DNA from: Candidatus Nitrososphaera gargensis Ga9.2
Lineage (GTDB): Archaea > Thermoproteota > Nitrososphaeria > Nitrososphaerales > Nitrososphaeraceae
Direction of reading: 5' to 3'
DNA: 64,000 nucleotides
NCBI RefSeq assembly: GCF_000303155.1
Contig: NC_018719.1
Location: 1,426,001 to 1,490,000 of the forward strand
In this document: positions 52,842 to 61,435 of the stretch, piece after piece
Position numbering within the stretch: the stretch's first letter is position 1
How the letters are laid out: every line of letters starts with the position of its first letter
Position numbers and translations under genes: made by a program
Notes under the pieces: generated by a model
The model's database searches: none
What the model was told of the DNA's origin: nothing
The model's input: the letters and a program-made list of their open reading frames with translations, nothing else

Positions 52842-53930
52842 ATGGGGAGAAAGGTCAAGGTTGCCATAGCTGGCGTCGGCAACTGCGCATCAGCTCTTAT
52901 CCAAGGCACCCGGTATTACCGCGACAATTCAGACGCTCACAAGACAGACAAGGATTGGATAGGCCTGACGGCCTACAACATCGCCGGGATCGAGCCGTCA
53001 GACATTGAGTTTGTAGCAGCGTTCGACGTGGCAGACACCAAGGTGGGCAAGGACCTCTCTGAGGCGATCTTTGCCAAGCCAAACAACACAGTCAGAATAG
53101 TCAAGGAAATGGACAAAATGGATGTCAAGGTGATGAAAGGCGAAGTACACGACGGGGTCGGGCGCCACCTTTCGCAGAAAGTCAAGATTGCAAACACCCC
53201 GGCCGTCAATGTCGCGCAGGTCCTCAAGGACACTGGCGCAGAGATGCTGCTCAGCTACCTGCCGGTCGGCAGCAGGCGCGGCACCCAATATTATGCCGAA
53301 GCTGCACTTGACGCAGGCTGCGGCTTTATCAACGCCATTCCAGTTTTCATTGCGTCAACTCCAAAATGGCAGCAGGCGTTTGCCAACAGGGGGCTGCCTT
53401 GCGCCGGTGACGACGTGATGAGCCAGCTTGGAGCAACAGTGCTCCATAAGACACTTGTGAAGTTGTTTGTCGATCGTGGCGTCAAGGTTGACGAGACGTA
53501 CCAACTGAACATCGGAGGCGATATGGACTTTTACAACATGCTTGACGAGGAGCGCCTAGAGGACAAGAGGATAAGCAAGACAAGTGCGGTGGCTGCAATG
53601 GCTCCGTACGAAATCCCTATGCGCATCGGCCCATCAGACTTTGTGTCGTTCCTTGACAATGACAAGATATGCTACATTTCGATAAAAGGCCAATACTTTG
53701 GAGGTATACCGGTCGAGCTTGACCTGAAGCTAAAGGTGGTGGACGCATACAATAGCGCAGGTGTCATGATAGATGCCGTGCGTGCGACCAAGATAGCCAT
53801 CGACAGGGGCATTTCAGGCCCGCTTGAGAGCATTTCGGCGTACTGCTTCAAGCACCCACCTGTGCAGATGCCCTACTCGGTTGCCAAGGCGAACTTTTTA
53901 GAGTTTGTCGAAGGCAAGCGCGAGCGCTAG
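52842..53930 (+). CDS. ino1: Inositol-3-phosphate synthase
   Basis: Converts glucose 6-phosphate to 1L-myo-inositol 1-phosphate with NAD. 362 residues; NAD motif VAIAGVGNCASALIQGTRYY, SYLPVGSRRGTQYYAEAALD, NIGGDMDFYNMLDEERLEDK and the catalytic KTSAV. In archaea the product feeds archaetidylinositol lipids; its nearness to a MshC-like and a GNAT gene also invites a thiol link. ATG at 52842. Confidence 0.94.
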   Translation: MGRKVKVAIAGVGNCASALIQGTRYYRDNSDAHKTDKDWIGLTAYNIAGIEPSDIEFVAAFDVADTKVGKDLSEAIFAKPNNTVRIVKEMDKMDVKVMKGEVHDGVGRHLSQKVKIANTPAVNVAQVLKDTGAEMLLSYLPVGSRRGTQYYAEAALDAGCGFINAIPVFIASTPKWQQAFANRGLPCAGDDVMSQLGATVLHKTLVKLFVDRGVKVDETYQLNIGGDMDFYNMLDEERLEDKRISKTSAVAAMAPYEIPMRIGPSDFVSFLDNDKICYISIKGQYFGGIPVELDLKLKVVDAYNSAGVMIDAVRATKIAIDRGISGPLESISAYCFKHPPVQMPYSVAKANFLEFVEGKRER

Positions 53931-53940
53931 CGTTAGCGCT
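53923..53940 (+). terminator. Hairpin at the ino1 stop
   Basis: AGCGCTA-GCGT-TAGCGCT, a perfect 7-bp stem starting inside the last ino1 codons. It is not followed by T but by an A run, so termination is uncertain; it may be a processing site. Confidence 0.35.
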
Positions 53941-54037
53941 AGAGCAATGAGATAAAAAAATTTCACCAAAAGGAGCTGGATTGGACGCTACAACGCATAA
54001 TTAGCTCCTTGGAAAACTCAATCCGATAGATGTCACA

Positions 54038-57000
54038 TTGGTTCATATAAAAAAGCTCGAAGTGTACGGGTTCAAGTCGTTCGGCTTCAAGAACACCGTA
54101 GTGCACTTTGAGAAGGGTCTCATCGCCGTGACGGGCCCAAACGGCTCGGGCAAGTCCAACATCCTCGACGCCATCATGTTTGCTATAGGCGAGAACAGCC
54201 CAAAGGCTCTCAGGGTGGACAAGTTCCAGTCGCTCTTCCACGATAGCCACAACAGCAGCCACCGGCTCATCCGCGTCAGCCTCACATTTGACAACACAGA
54301 TAGGGGCATCCCGGTCGACGAGGACAGCGTAACTCTCACCCGCGAGATGGAGGGGCAGAATGGCGAGAGCCAGTATTCGCTCAACGGCAAGAAGGTGAGC
54401 AAGACTACAATAATGGAGCTCCTCGAGGTAGTGCTTGCCGCGCCAAACAAGCTGAACATCGTCCAGCAGGGCATGATAACCAGAATATCAGAGCTCAACT
54501 CTGAGGAGCGCAGGAAGATAATAGAAGACATTGTCGGGCTATCATACTTTGACGAGAAAAAAGCCGAGGCGATGAAGCAGCTTGACGAGGCCGATAGGAG
54601 GCTTGAAGTGGCGTTTGCAAGGATGGGAGAAATCCGAAAGCGCATAGACGAGCTTGAGGCAGAGAGGAACGACCAGCTGAGGTACGACCAGATAGGGTCT
54701 GAGCTAAAGAGGTTCAAGGCCGTGCAAATCTCCAACACCATACGGACGGTGAGACACAAGCTGGCCACGAGCACCCAGATCCTAGAATCCAACAACATGA
54801 AGTCGTCCCAGCTCTCAAAGAAGGTCGATGAGCTCAGGCTAGAGATCGAAAAGCTGGATGCCGAAAAGACAAAATTCATCCAAGAGGTGGACGCGGCCAC
54901 CCGGGCAAAGGCTCAGGTGGCAAGCAGGATATCAAGCGTTGTCCACGACTCTGAACGCACAAAAGCGATGCTTGGCGAGTCAGAGCGGCGCATTGTAGAA
55001 ATAGAAAGGAGGTTGCCGGCCATCGACAGTGGTAAGCAGGTGGTTGCCCAGCGCATGGAAAGCGCCCGCGCAGAGGCAGAGAAACTAAAGGTGGCAGTCG
55101 AGCAGAAAAAAGCGACCATGGCCGAGCTCAGGACAAAGCTTGATGCTCTTGACGCTGAAATTGAAAAGATAACTGCCAAGGTCGCAAAATACGCCGCGTT
55201 TAGGAACAAGCTGGGAAAAAGGCACGCAAGGATGTCTGCACTGAAGGGGCAGATCGAGCTTGCTGCAACAAGAGTTGAAGAAAAAATCAAGACGATCAAC
55301 TACAAAAAGAGTTCCAATGATGCTGCTCTTGGCGCGCTCCAGTCTGAAATTTTAGCCGCAAAACACAGGATTGCAGAAATGGAAAAATCGCTTGAAAACG
55401 ACAAGAAAAAGCTGCAAGAAACGTCCGGGCTCGTTGCCGAGCTTGCAGAGGCAAAGGCAGGGCTTGAAAAAGAGCTTGCCGGCTCTGCCAGCCTGCTTAT
55501 CAGAGCAGAAAGCCTTGCTACCAAGTTTGAGGAGCGTGCAAGCGTCGCCAAGAACGCCATGAACGAGGATTTTGCCATTGCAGAGCTGATGAAGGAGAAA
55601 GACAAGTTTGGCATCAGAGGGCTCGTGCACGACCTGATAATGTGGGACAAGAACTACGAGCGGGCGGTGCTTGCGGCAGGCTCTGAATGGATGAAGGCAT
55701 TTGTCGTTGATGACATTAAATCGATGATCTTGATAGCCGCCTATGCCAAGGAGCGCAGGCTACCACGTCTTCGCATAATACCGTTTGACGTAGTCATGCG
55801 GTTCAAGGAAAACCGCGATATCCCGGACGACGATGTCAACGTCATTGGGAAGCTGTCAGACTTTGTGCAGTCAGACTATCGCAAGCTGCCCGAATTCCTC
55901 TTCTCAGACACACTGCTTGTGAGGAATTCGTCCAGCGCATTCATGCTGGCAAGGCAGGGTTACCGGACTGTGTCGGCAGAGGGCGAGTTGTTCGAGCCGG
56001 CAGGAGGCTCGATGGCGCTTGACTTTGGAGGCAAGATAACCGACATGACCAAGGCGATACTGTTTGGCGACTCTGTCGAAGAGCTTCGCGGAATGCTTGC
56101 CAAGCTGTCAAAGACGGTGGAGAAAAAGAACGCGCAGTTGCAGGAAATTGCCGAGCGAATAGCCTCAAGCGAGGCCGAAAAGGTAAGGCTGGAACTTGCC
56201 ATCGGCAATCTGGAAAGCAGGATTGCGGCCGAGCACGAAGCAGTAAGCGCAAAGGAAAAATCAGTGTCGCAGTTTGTTTCGGGTAATCAGATTCTCCAAT
56301 CAGAGGCCGACATGCTGGCCGCAGAACTTGGCAAATATTCAAGGAGGCTCGAGCTCTTGGTCCCTGCCATCGGCAGGCTTTCGTCAAGGCTGCAGAGCAT
56401 CGGTGACGAGCCTTCCAGCAAGAGCGAGCTTGCAGCCAAGAATCTAGAGCGTAACCAGATAATCAAAGCCATAGACACGGTCAACATCGAGCTTGGGCAG
56501 GCTACTTCGATGCTTGCAGGGCTTGAAGGTAGGCTCGAGCTTGACACTCGGCAGCTGGGCGAGATGGACAATGAAAAAGAGCGGCTTTCACTCGAGCTCG
56601 AGCAGCGTAGGCGCCAGATGGAAGAGCTGAAGACAAAGTCGCAGTCGCTTGAAGCAGAGCTGAAGGGGCTTAGAGACCAGGAACAGCAGATAATCGACTC
56701 TTCCGGCAGCGCCTACAGCGTGCTTCAGGAATACGAACGCAAGATAAAGGCGTTTACAGAGAATGAAAGAAAGCTGTCAAAAGAGCACAACATTATAGAG
56801 CGTGAATCCGCGCTGCTAAGAAAAGACATCGCAGACCTTACCGCAGAGGAGTCGCGCCAGACAAACGACCTTGTGTGGCTTGGCTACAAGAACCTGCTTG
56901 ATGAAATGGATGTTGGCGCCGCAATCAAAGAGCTGACTGACGAGTATGAAAACGTCAAGTCAAGGATCAACCTGCGCGCCGACGAAGCGTACGTGCAGGT

Positions 57001-57586
57001 GATGGACGGCTACCGCGGCATGTCTACTCGACGCAACCAGCTTGAAAGCGAGCGCAATTCCATCGTTTCGTTCATCGAGGAGATAGTGAAGGAGAAGGAG
57101 AAGGTTTTCATGGAGGCGTTCCAGAAGGTCGATAGCGACATCCGCATCACATTTGAAAGGATGACTGGAGGCGCCGCGTGGCTCGAGATAGAGAACCCAG
57201 CAGATGTTTTTTCCAGTGGCGTGATGTTGCTTGTCCGCTTCCCAAACAAGACCGTGCCCCGCGAGTCTACTGCGCTGTCTGGCGGCGAAAAGACGATAGC
57301 AGCAACGGTGTTCCTGCTTGCGCTCCAGTCGCTCAAACCCTCGCCGTTCTATCTTATGGACGAGGTCGATGCGCACCTTGACGCGCAGAACACGGAGCGT
57401 CTGTCAAAGGTCCTGTTAGAGCGCTCAAAGGACAGCCAGATAATCATGGTCACCCTGAAGGACTCGACCGTGGCAAAGGCCGCCCTCATTTACGGCGTAT
57501 ATCCGAAGGAAGGAGCTTCGCAGGTGGTGAAATACAAGAACCCTGCACAGATCCCGCTTGCGCAGATAAGCGAAAACAAGATGTAA
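54038..57586 (+). CDS. smc: Chromosome segregation ATPase SMC
   Basis: 1182-residue SMC. N-terminal Walker A GPNGSGKSN at 33-41; long coiled coils to about 500 and from about 670; hinge with GIRGLVHDLIMWDKNYERAV; C-terminal signature ALSGGEKTIAA near 1080 and Walker B FYLMDEVDAHLD. Full length and without breaks. TTG start. Works with kleisin partners (not seen here) in chromosome folding. Confidence 0.96.
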   Translation: MVHIKKLEVYGFKSFGFKNTVVHFEKGLIAVTGPNGSGKSNILDAIMFAIGENSPKALRVDKFQSLFHDSHNSSHRLIRVSLTFDNTDRGIPVDEDSVTLTREMEGQNGESQYSLNGKKVSKTTIMELLEVVLAAPNKLNIVQQGMITRISELNSEERRKIIEDIVGLSYFDEKKAEAMKQLDEADRRLEVAFARMGEIRKRIDELEAERNDQLRYDQIGSELKRFKAVQISNTIRTVRHKLATSTQILESNNMKSSQLSKKVDELRLEIEKLDAEKTKFIQEVDAATRAKAQVASRISSVVHDSERTKAMLGESERRIVEIERRLPAIDSGKQVVAQRMESARAEAEKLKVAVEQKKATMAELRTKLDALDAEIEKITAKVAKYAAFRNKLGKRHARMSALKGQIELAATRVEEKIKTINYKKSSNDAALGALQSEILAAKHRIAEMEKSLENDKKKLQETSGLVAELAEAKAGLEKELAGSASLLIRAESLATKFEERASVAKNAMNEDFAIAELMKEKDKFGIRGLVHDLIMWDKNYERAVLAAGSEWMKAFVVDDIKSMILIAAYAKERRLPRLRIIPFDVVMRFKENRDIPDDDVNVIGKLSDFVQSDYRKLPEFLFSDTLLVRNSSSAFMLARQGYRTVSAEGELFEPAGGSMALDFGGKITDMTKAILFGDSVEELRGMLAKLSKTVEKKNAQLQEIAERIASSEAEKVRLELAIGNLESRIAAEHEAVSAKEKSVSQFVSGNQILQSEADMLAAELGKYSRRLELLVPAIGRLSSRLQSIGDEPSSKSELAAKNLERNQIIKAIDTVNIELGQATSMLAGLEGRLELDTRQLGEMDNEKERLSLELEQRRRQMEELKTKSQSLEAELKGLRDQEQQIIDSSGSAYSVLQEYERKIKAFTENERKLSKEHNIIERESALLRKDIADLTAEESRQTNDLVWLGYKNLLDEMDVGAAIKELTDEYENVKSRINLRADEAYVQVMDGYRGMSTRRNQLESERNSIVSFIEEIVKEKEKVFMEAFQKVDSDIRITFERMTGGAAWLEIENPADVFSSGVMLLVRFPNKTVPRESTALSGGEKTIAATVFLLALQSLKPSPFYLMDEVDAHLDAQNTERLSKVLLERSKDSQIIMVTLKDSTVAKAALIYGVYPKEGASQVVKYKNPAQIPLAQISENKM

Positions 57587-57613
57587 ATACAAAAAGCGAC
57601 CACTATTCATATA

Positions 57614-58510
57614 TTGTTGTTGGCGATCAACCTCCAGCAGCCAAAAAAGCTGCTGACGCTGTCGCTTGTAGTCACTGCCTCGCTAGCAGTAGTCGAGGTC
57701 GTAGGCGGCATTTTGAGCGGCAGCATTTCACTCGTGAGCGACTCTGTGCACATGTTCACAGACGTCATGGCAATTGCACTGAGCCTCTTTGCCATAGCGC
57801 TGGCTGCAAGGAGTCATGCAGGAGCCATGACGTTTGGCTATCACAGGGCAGAGGTTCTGGCGGCGCTGGCAAACGGAGTCGCCCTGTCTGTCATTTCGAT
57901 CTGGGTGCTGTACGAAGCGTTTCTGCGTGTCATGTCGCCCCGCCTGATAGATACGCCGCTGATGCTAGCTGCAGCAGGCATTGGTCTTGCAGGCAATCTG
58001 GCAGTGATGTTCCTGCTCAAGCACCACGCAGGCAAGAGCATCAACATCCAGAGCGCGTTCGTGCACGTGGTCTATGACGCAGTGTCGTCTGTTGCAGTCA
58101 TTATCACAGGATTCATTGCCATGTACATGGGCATCACCATAGTCGACCCGCTGGTGGCGTTTCTGATTGCCGGCTTGGTAGCAAGGAGCGCCTACACCAT
58201 CGTAAGGAGCAGCACCCACATACTACTCGAGGGTGCTCCTCGCGAGCTTGACATACAGCAGATCATCTCCACCCTGAAGCAGCTGGACGGGGTGGTCGAC
58301 GTCCATGACTTGCACGTCTGGACAATATCGACTGGCATGGACGCGCTGAGTGGCCACGTAGTGGTGCGCGACCAGATGCTGAGCCAATCAAGCAAGCTCT
58401 TGGATGACATAAACAAAGTGCTTGCCGATCGCTATAACATCACGCACACGACCATACAACTGGAGAACGAACAAAAGGTGTCCTTCAAGCGGACTCTGAC
58501 AAAAAGCTAG
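57614..58510 (+). CDS. Cation diffusion facilitator, CzcD/ZitB type
   Basis: 298 residues, six helices. Helix 2 SDSVHMFTDV and helix 5 FVHVVYDAVSS give the His-Asp / His-Asp zinc site; FGYHRAEVLAALANG is the family motif; the C-terminal domain has VHDLHVWTISTGMDALSGHV. A zinc/cadmium exporter is most likely. Independent of the CDF at 20599, which has Asp-Asp sites. Confidence 0.93.
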   Translation: MLLAINLQQPKKLLTLSLVVTASLAVVEVVGGILSGSISLVSDSVHMFTDVMAIALSLFAIALAARSHAGAMTFGYHRAEVLAALANGVALSVISIWVLYEAFLRVMSPRLIDTPLMLAAAGIGLAGNLAVMFLLKHHAGKSINIQSAFVHVVYDAVSSVAVIITGFIAMYMGITIVDPLVAFLIAGLVARSAYTIVRSSTHILLEGAPRELDIQQIISTLKQLDGVVDVHDLHVWTISTGMDALSGHVVVRDQMLSQSSKLLDDINKVLADRYNITHTTIQLENEQKVSFKRTLTKS

Positions 58511-58555
58511 CTAGTTTAGTTCTGACTATTCAGGGCGTATGCCGCTATCGCAGAC

Positions 58556-58729
58556 CTACAGTTCGTCTATGTGAAATTTGGACATGCAGCCGGTGCATTC
58601 ATAGATCTCGTCTCCGACTGGGCCGGACACATTGAACTTGACAATTGTGGTGCATTTTGGACAGCGCCCGTCTACCCTGCGGGATTTTCTTGCCGGCCTT
58701 GCAAGCGTTTTTCTCCTTCTGCTACCCAT
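58556..58729 (-). CDS. Tiny zinc-ribbon protein (57 aa)
   Basis: 57 residues from the ATG at 58729. A basic leader (MGSRRRKTLARPARKSRRVD) is followed by CPKCTTIVKFNVSGP and ECTGCMSKFHIDEL: a single four-Cys ribbon. An AT-rich TATA-like stretch lies just upstream (GTTTTATAAATT strand). Likely nucleic-acid binding; unnamed. Confidence 0.65.
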   Translation of the reverse strand: MGSRRRKTLARPARKSRRVDGRCPKCTTIVKFNVSGPVGDEIYECTGCMSKFHIDEL

Positions 58730-58839
58730 ATACGGGCAAGAAAAGACCCTACCGTTTTATAAATTAAGGCTAGAAATGAGTTTACAAGGCAGCAAGAAAG
58801 AATTTTTCTAACAAAAAAGGCCGATGTGGACTCCAAATA

Positions 58840-59250
58840 TCAATTTGGTATACATATGTCGAAAATAAAGCCTACGAGCACCAGATATCCATAGTTGAAG
58901 CTTGGTGCTAGATTCACTGCTATGGGCGCAATGAATTCACCGCTTGCAAAACCTGCAGATGCTGCTACAACCATATCGATGTGCTTGATTGTTCCTTGTT
59001 CTTCAGCTGGCACCGTGACTGTCATGGGTATCTTTTTACTGGTCGATGTTTCGCTTGGTGCGAGTGTCGGAGCGAATGGCGGCGAAGGATCTATTGGGAA
59101 TCATTCCTGCATTCTCAGAATCGAATCTCTATGATGACTACCTTTGTTGCTCCTTGCTACTCAATTGTCACATCAACATTTGTAGAGGTCCCCAGTGCGA
59201 CAAAGACAGGCTGCGCATAGACTTTGAGGCGAAACGAAGCAAGGAATGTT
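58840..59250 (-). pseudogene. Degraded secreted-protein gene
   Basis: Pieces of one protein in different frames: VYAQPVFVALGTSTNVDVTI, then a stop, KVVIIEIRF, a shift, then PFAPTLAPSETSTSKKIP and AAEEQG-like MTVTVPAEEQGTIKHIDMVV to the stop at 58840. The order and the beta-rich/anchor-like end (NYGYLVLVGFIFDI) suggest a surface protein. Weakly supported. Confidence 0.4.
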
Positions 59251-59387
59251 AATAGAATAATTCAACGCAATATGGGAACGGTATATCTAAGCAAGTCGCC
59301 TAGCTCGCTGTTGCAGAAGAACTCCAATTGCGTAACGATAGACATAACGAAAGAGATGACGTCCCTACCGGACGATACTCTCATATA

Positions 59388-60042
59388 TTAATAATTTAAC
59401 GCTCTCCTCTCAAAAGGACTGTCTGTCATATTGCTATTTTCTTTCTGATCTACATGATATACCCCATACTCGCCTTTTACACCAATGAGTCTCTCTTTAG
59501 ATGGGACAAACTCATATTCATCCCTTTGTCAAAGAGGGCCTCGCCAATAACTAGCCCGTTTGGTTTGGCTTTGGAGTTGATTTTTGCACAAATATTCATT
59601 GCAGAGCCAAAGAGATCTTCGCTCTGAGATGATGCGGATCTAGCAACTGAAACCTCGCCATAATCTGCACTTATCCTATATTGTATTGGCGGCAATTTTT
59701 CACTGAGCATTTTAGCATTGAGCATAATGCTTGCTATTCCCATTGTGAGGCCGCAGTCCAGCACATTCTTGAATTTCATGATGTTATTTGGATCATTAGT
59801 GTTATTAAAGTAAAAGATGAGTGCATCACCGGCATCTTTGCTCCAAAATTCCTCGCGATAAGGGCAATCACATTTAGGAATAGCTCATAATATCTACTTG
59901 AGTAGGCGTAAGATCGGATGATACTTTCGTAGAACCTATAATATCAATAAAGCATATGCAGTAGTTTTGTACTTCTCCTGAAAAGGAAATCTCTTTTGTT
60001 CCAACATTCCAGTTCGTTCTTACTCTCGTTGACAATCCTATT
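59388..60042 (-). pseudogene. Class III nucleotidyl cyclase, 3' part, frameshifted and cut by IS
   Basis: Most of an adenylate/guanylate cyclase catalytic domain. CFIDIIGSTKVSSDLTPTQV holds the first metal Asp, GDALIFYFNNTND the second acidic site, then RISADYGEVSVARSASSQ, LFGSAMNICAKINSKAKPNG and a tail IGVKGEYGVYHVDQKE. At least three frameshifts separate these. The first codons lie beyond the ISH3-type element, at 61376-61435. Without the element the frame FAKFP-IGLSTRVRTNW is restored. Confidence 0.8.
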
Positions 60043-61375
60043 ATCAGTACTTGGCAATAACGAGTTTGTGAGCAGCTTTTTAGTCGATTGTTGAAGGGCG
60101 TCCCTGGCAACAGCTAAAGCTGCCACCAGAGACGCATGGTTTGTGAGAACCCTGCCAATCCAGTGCGGTACATTTACCCAAGAACCTACCGACAAACATT
60201 TTTTGACACATGAGAGAGTACTTGGTAATGCAGTAAACGTACTGCTGCCAGTCTTCAGGCCAGCCGATTTCAGAAAAAGGCGGTATTCAGTAGTCGATAT
60301 AGCAAATTCTGTGGTCTATGCCTGTACCGGTGGGACATCCATAACACAAGCCTGCTGTACTCTGGCCAGCACCCCGTCCAGGAGGGATGTCCAGTACCAC
60401 GTGTCCAAGATTGACATTTCGTGGATTCAGTCGGCCGCCAACAGGCTGCTGCAGAAAAGGGTGGCGGAGACCCTGCACAATCGAGCTGTCGACATAGCCA
60501 TCGACATGACAGACGTTCCCTACCACGGCGAGCCTGAGAATGAGGGGGATGTCAGACGCGGCAGGGCCAGGAGCGGCACGACCCACTTTTTCACGTACGC
60601 CAGCGCCTACGTGATGCTCCATGGAAGGAGGTTCACCTTGGCCACCAGGTACATCCGGGAGGGGGAAGCACTGGTTGGAGTAGTCAGGTACCTGCTTGCA
60701 GAGGTACAGAAGGCGAGCATCGTGATAAAATGCCTGTTCCTTGACAAGGGGTTCTTTACAGCAGCTGTAATGAGCTACCTCAATTCCATGCGTATCCCGT
60801 ACATCATAGCCGCTTTTCCAAGAGGCAGGAAAGGCGGCACGTTATCCAGACTGACCCGGAAAAGAAGGGATAGTTTCGTCGTACCGGACTGCGAAATGAC
60901 AGATTCTGCCACCGGCGAGAAATGCACATTCAGGCTGTATGCCGTTGCCAAATACCGGAAGAAAAGGTACAGGAAGAAACGCGGCGTCCAGTACATGTAC
61001 TATGCCGCAGGCCTTGTCAATATCCCGGTAGGGCGGATGTTTGACGAGTACCGGAGGAGATTTGGCATAGAATCGTCATACAGGGCGATGGGAAAGAGCA
61101 GGGCCAGGACGTCATCCAGGAGTCCAGCACTGCGCTTCCTCTATGTTCTGGCATCGCTTGTTATACAGAATGAGTGGGTGTACATCAAGTGGCAGTACCT
61201 CAGCAAGGCGACGCGCGGAAGGTACGGGAGAAGATACGATGCAGAATTTACGTACTTTCATATGCTGCTTTTTCTGCGGCTGGGACTGGAGCAGAAATAC
61301 GGCGCGGTGTACTCGGTACAGATCAAAAACAGCAGGTCAGTTATAATTGATGGTGGCTAATTGCCAGGTACTGAT
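60043..61375 (+). mobile_element. ISH3-type insertion sequence
   Basis: A 1333-bp element bounded by inverted repeats ATCAGTACTTGGCAAT (60043-60058) and ATTGCCAGGTACTGAT (61360-61375), 15 of 16 matching. It encodes one intact transposase. ATA is found on both outer sides, a possible short target duplication. It sits inside a nucleotidyl cyclase gene. Confidence 0.85.
60143..61360 (+). CDS. ISH3-family transposase
   Basis: 405 residues from a GTG, or slightly shorter from a later start. DDE-type; VDIAIDMTDVPYHG is the first Asp region of ISH3 transposases, IKCLFLDKGFFTAAVMSYLN the second, and FGIESSYRAMGKSRART the Glu region. Unbroken, so the element may still be mobile. Its stop lies at the right inverted repeat. 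Confidence 0.88.
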   Translation: MRTLPIQCGTFTQEPTDKHFLTHERVLGNAVNVLLPVFRPADFRKRRYSVVDIANSVVYACTGGTSITQACCTLASTPSRRDVQYHVSKIDISWIQSAANRLLQKRVAETLHNRAVDIAIDMTDVPYHGEPENEGDVRRGRARSGTTHFFTYASAYVMLHGRRFTLATRYIREGEALVGVVRYLLAEVQKASIVIKCLFLDKGFFTAAVMSYLNSMRIPYIIAAFPRGRKGGTLSRLTRKRRDSFVVPDCEMTDSATGEKCTFRLYAVAKYRKKRYRKKRGVQYMYYAAGLVNIPVGRMFDEYRRRFGIESSYRAMGKSRARTSSRSPALRFLYVLASLVIQNEWVYIKWQYLSKATRGRYGRRYDAEFTYFHMLLFLRLGLEQKYGAVYSVQIKNSRSVIIDGG

Positions 61376-61435
61376 TATGGGAAACTTGGCAAATCTAGTG
61401 TAATCGTCATCGTAGTCGCACATTGAATCGCTCAT
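61376..61435 (-). pseudogene. Nucleotidyl cyclase, 5' fragment
   Basis: The first 20 codons of the cyclase: MSDSMCDYDDDYTRFAKFPI, ended by the IS. The ATG shares ATGA with the stop of the repeat-protein frame upstream (61432-61435), a typical translational-coupling overlap. Confidence 0.6.

Noticed and set aside
53963-54262. Reverse 99-residue frame at the start of smc
   Set aside because: It is the complement of the SMC Walker A region with no family look of its own.
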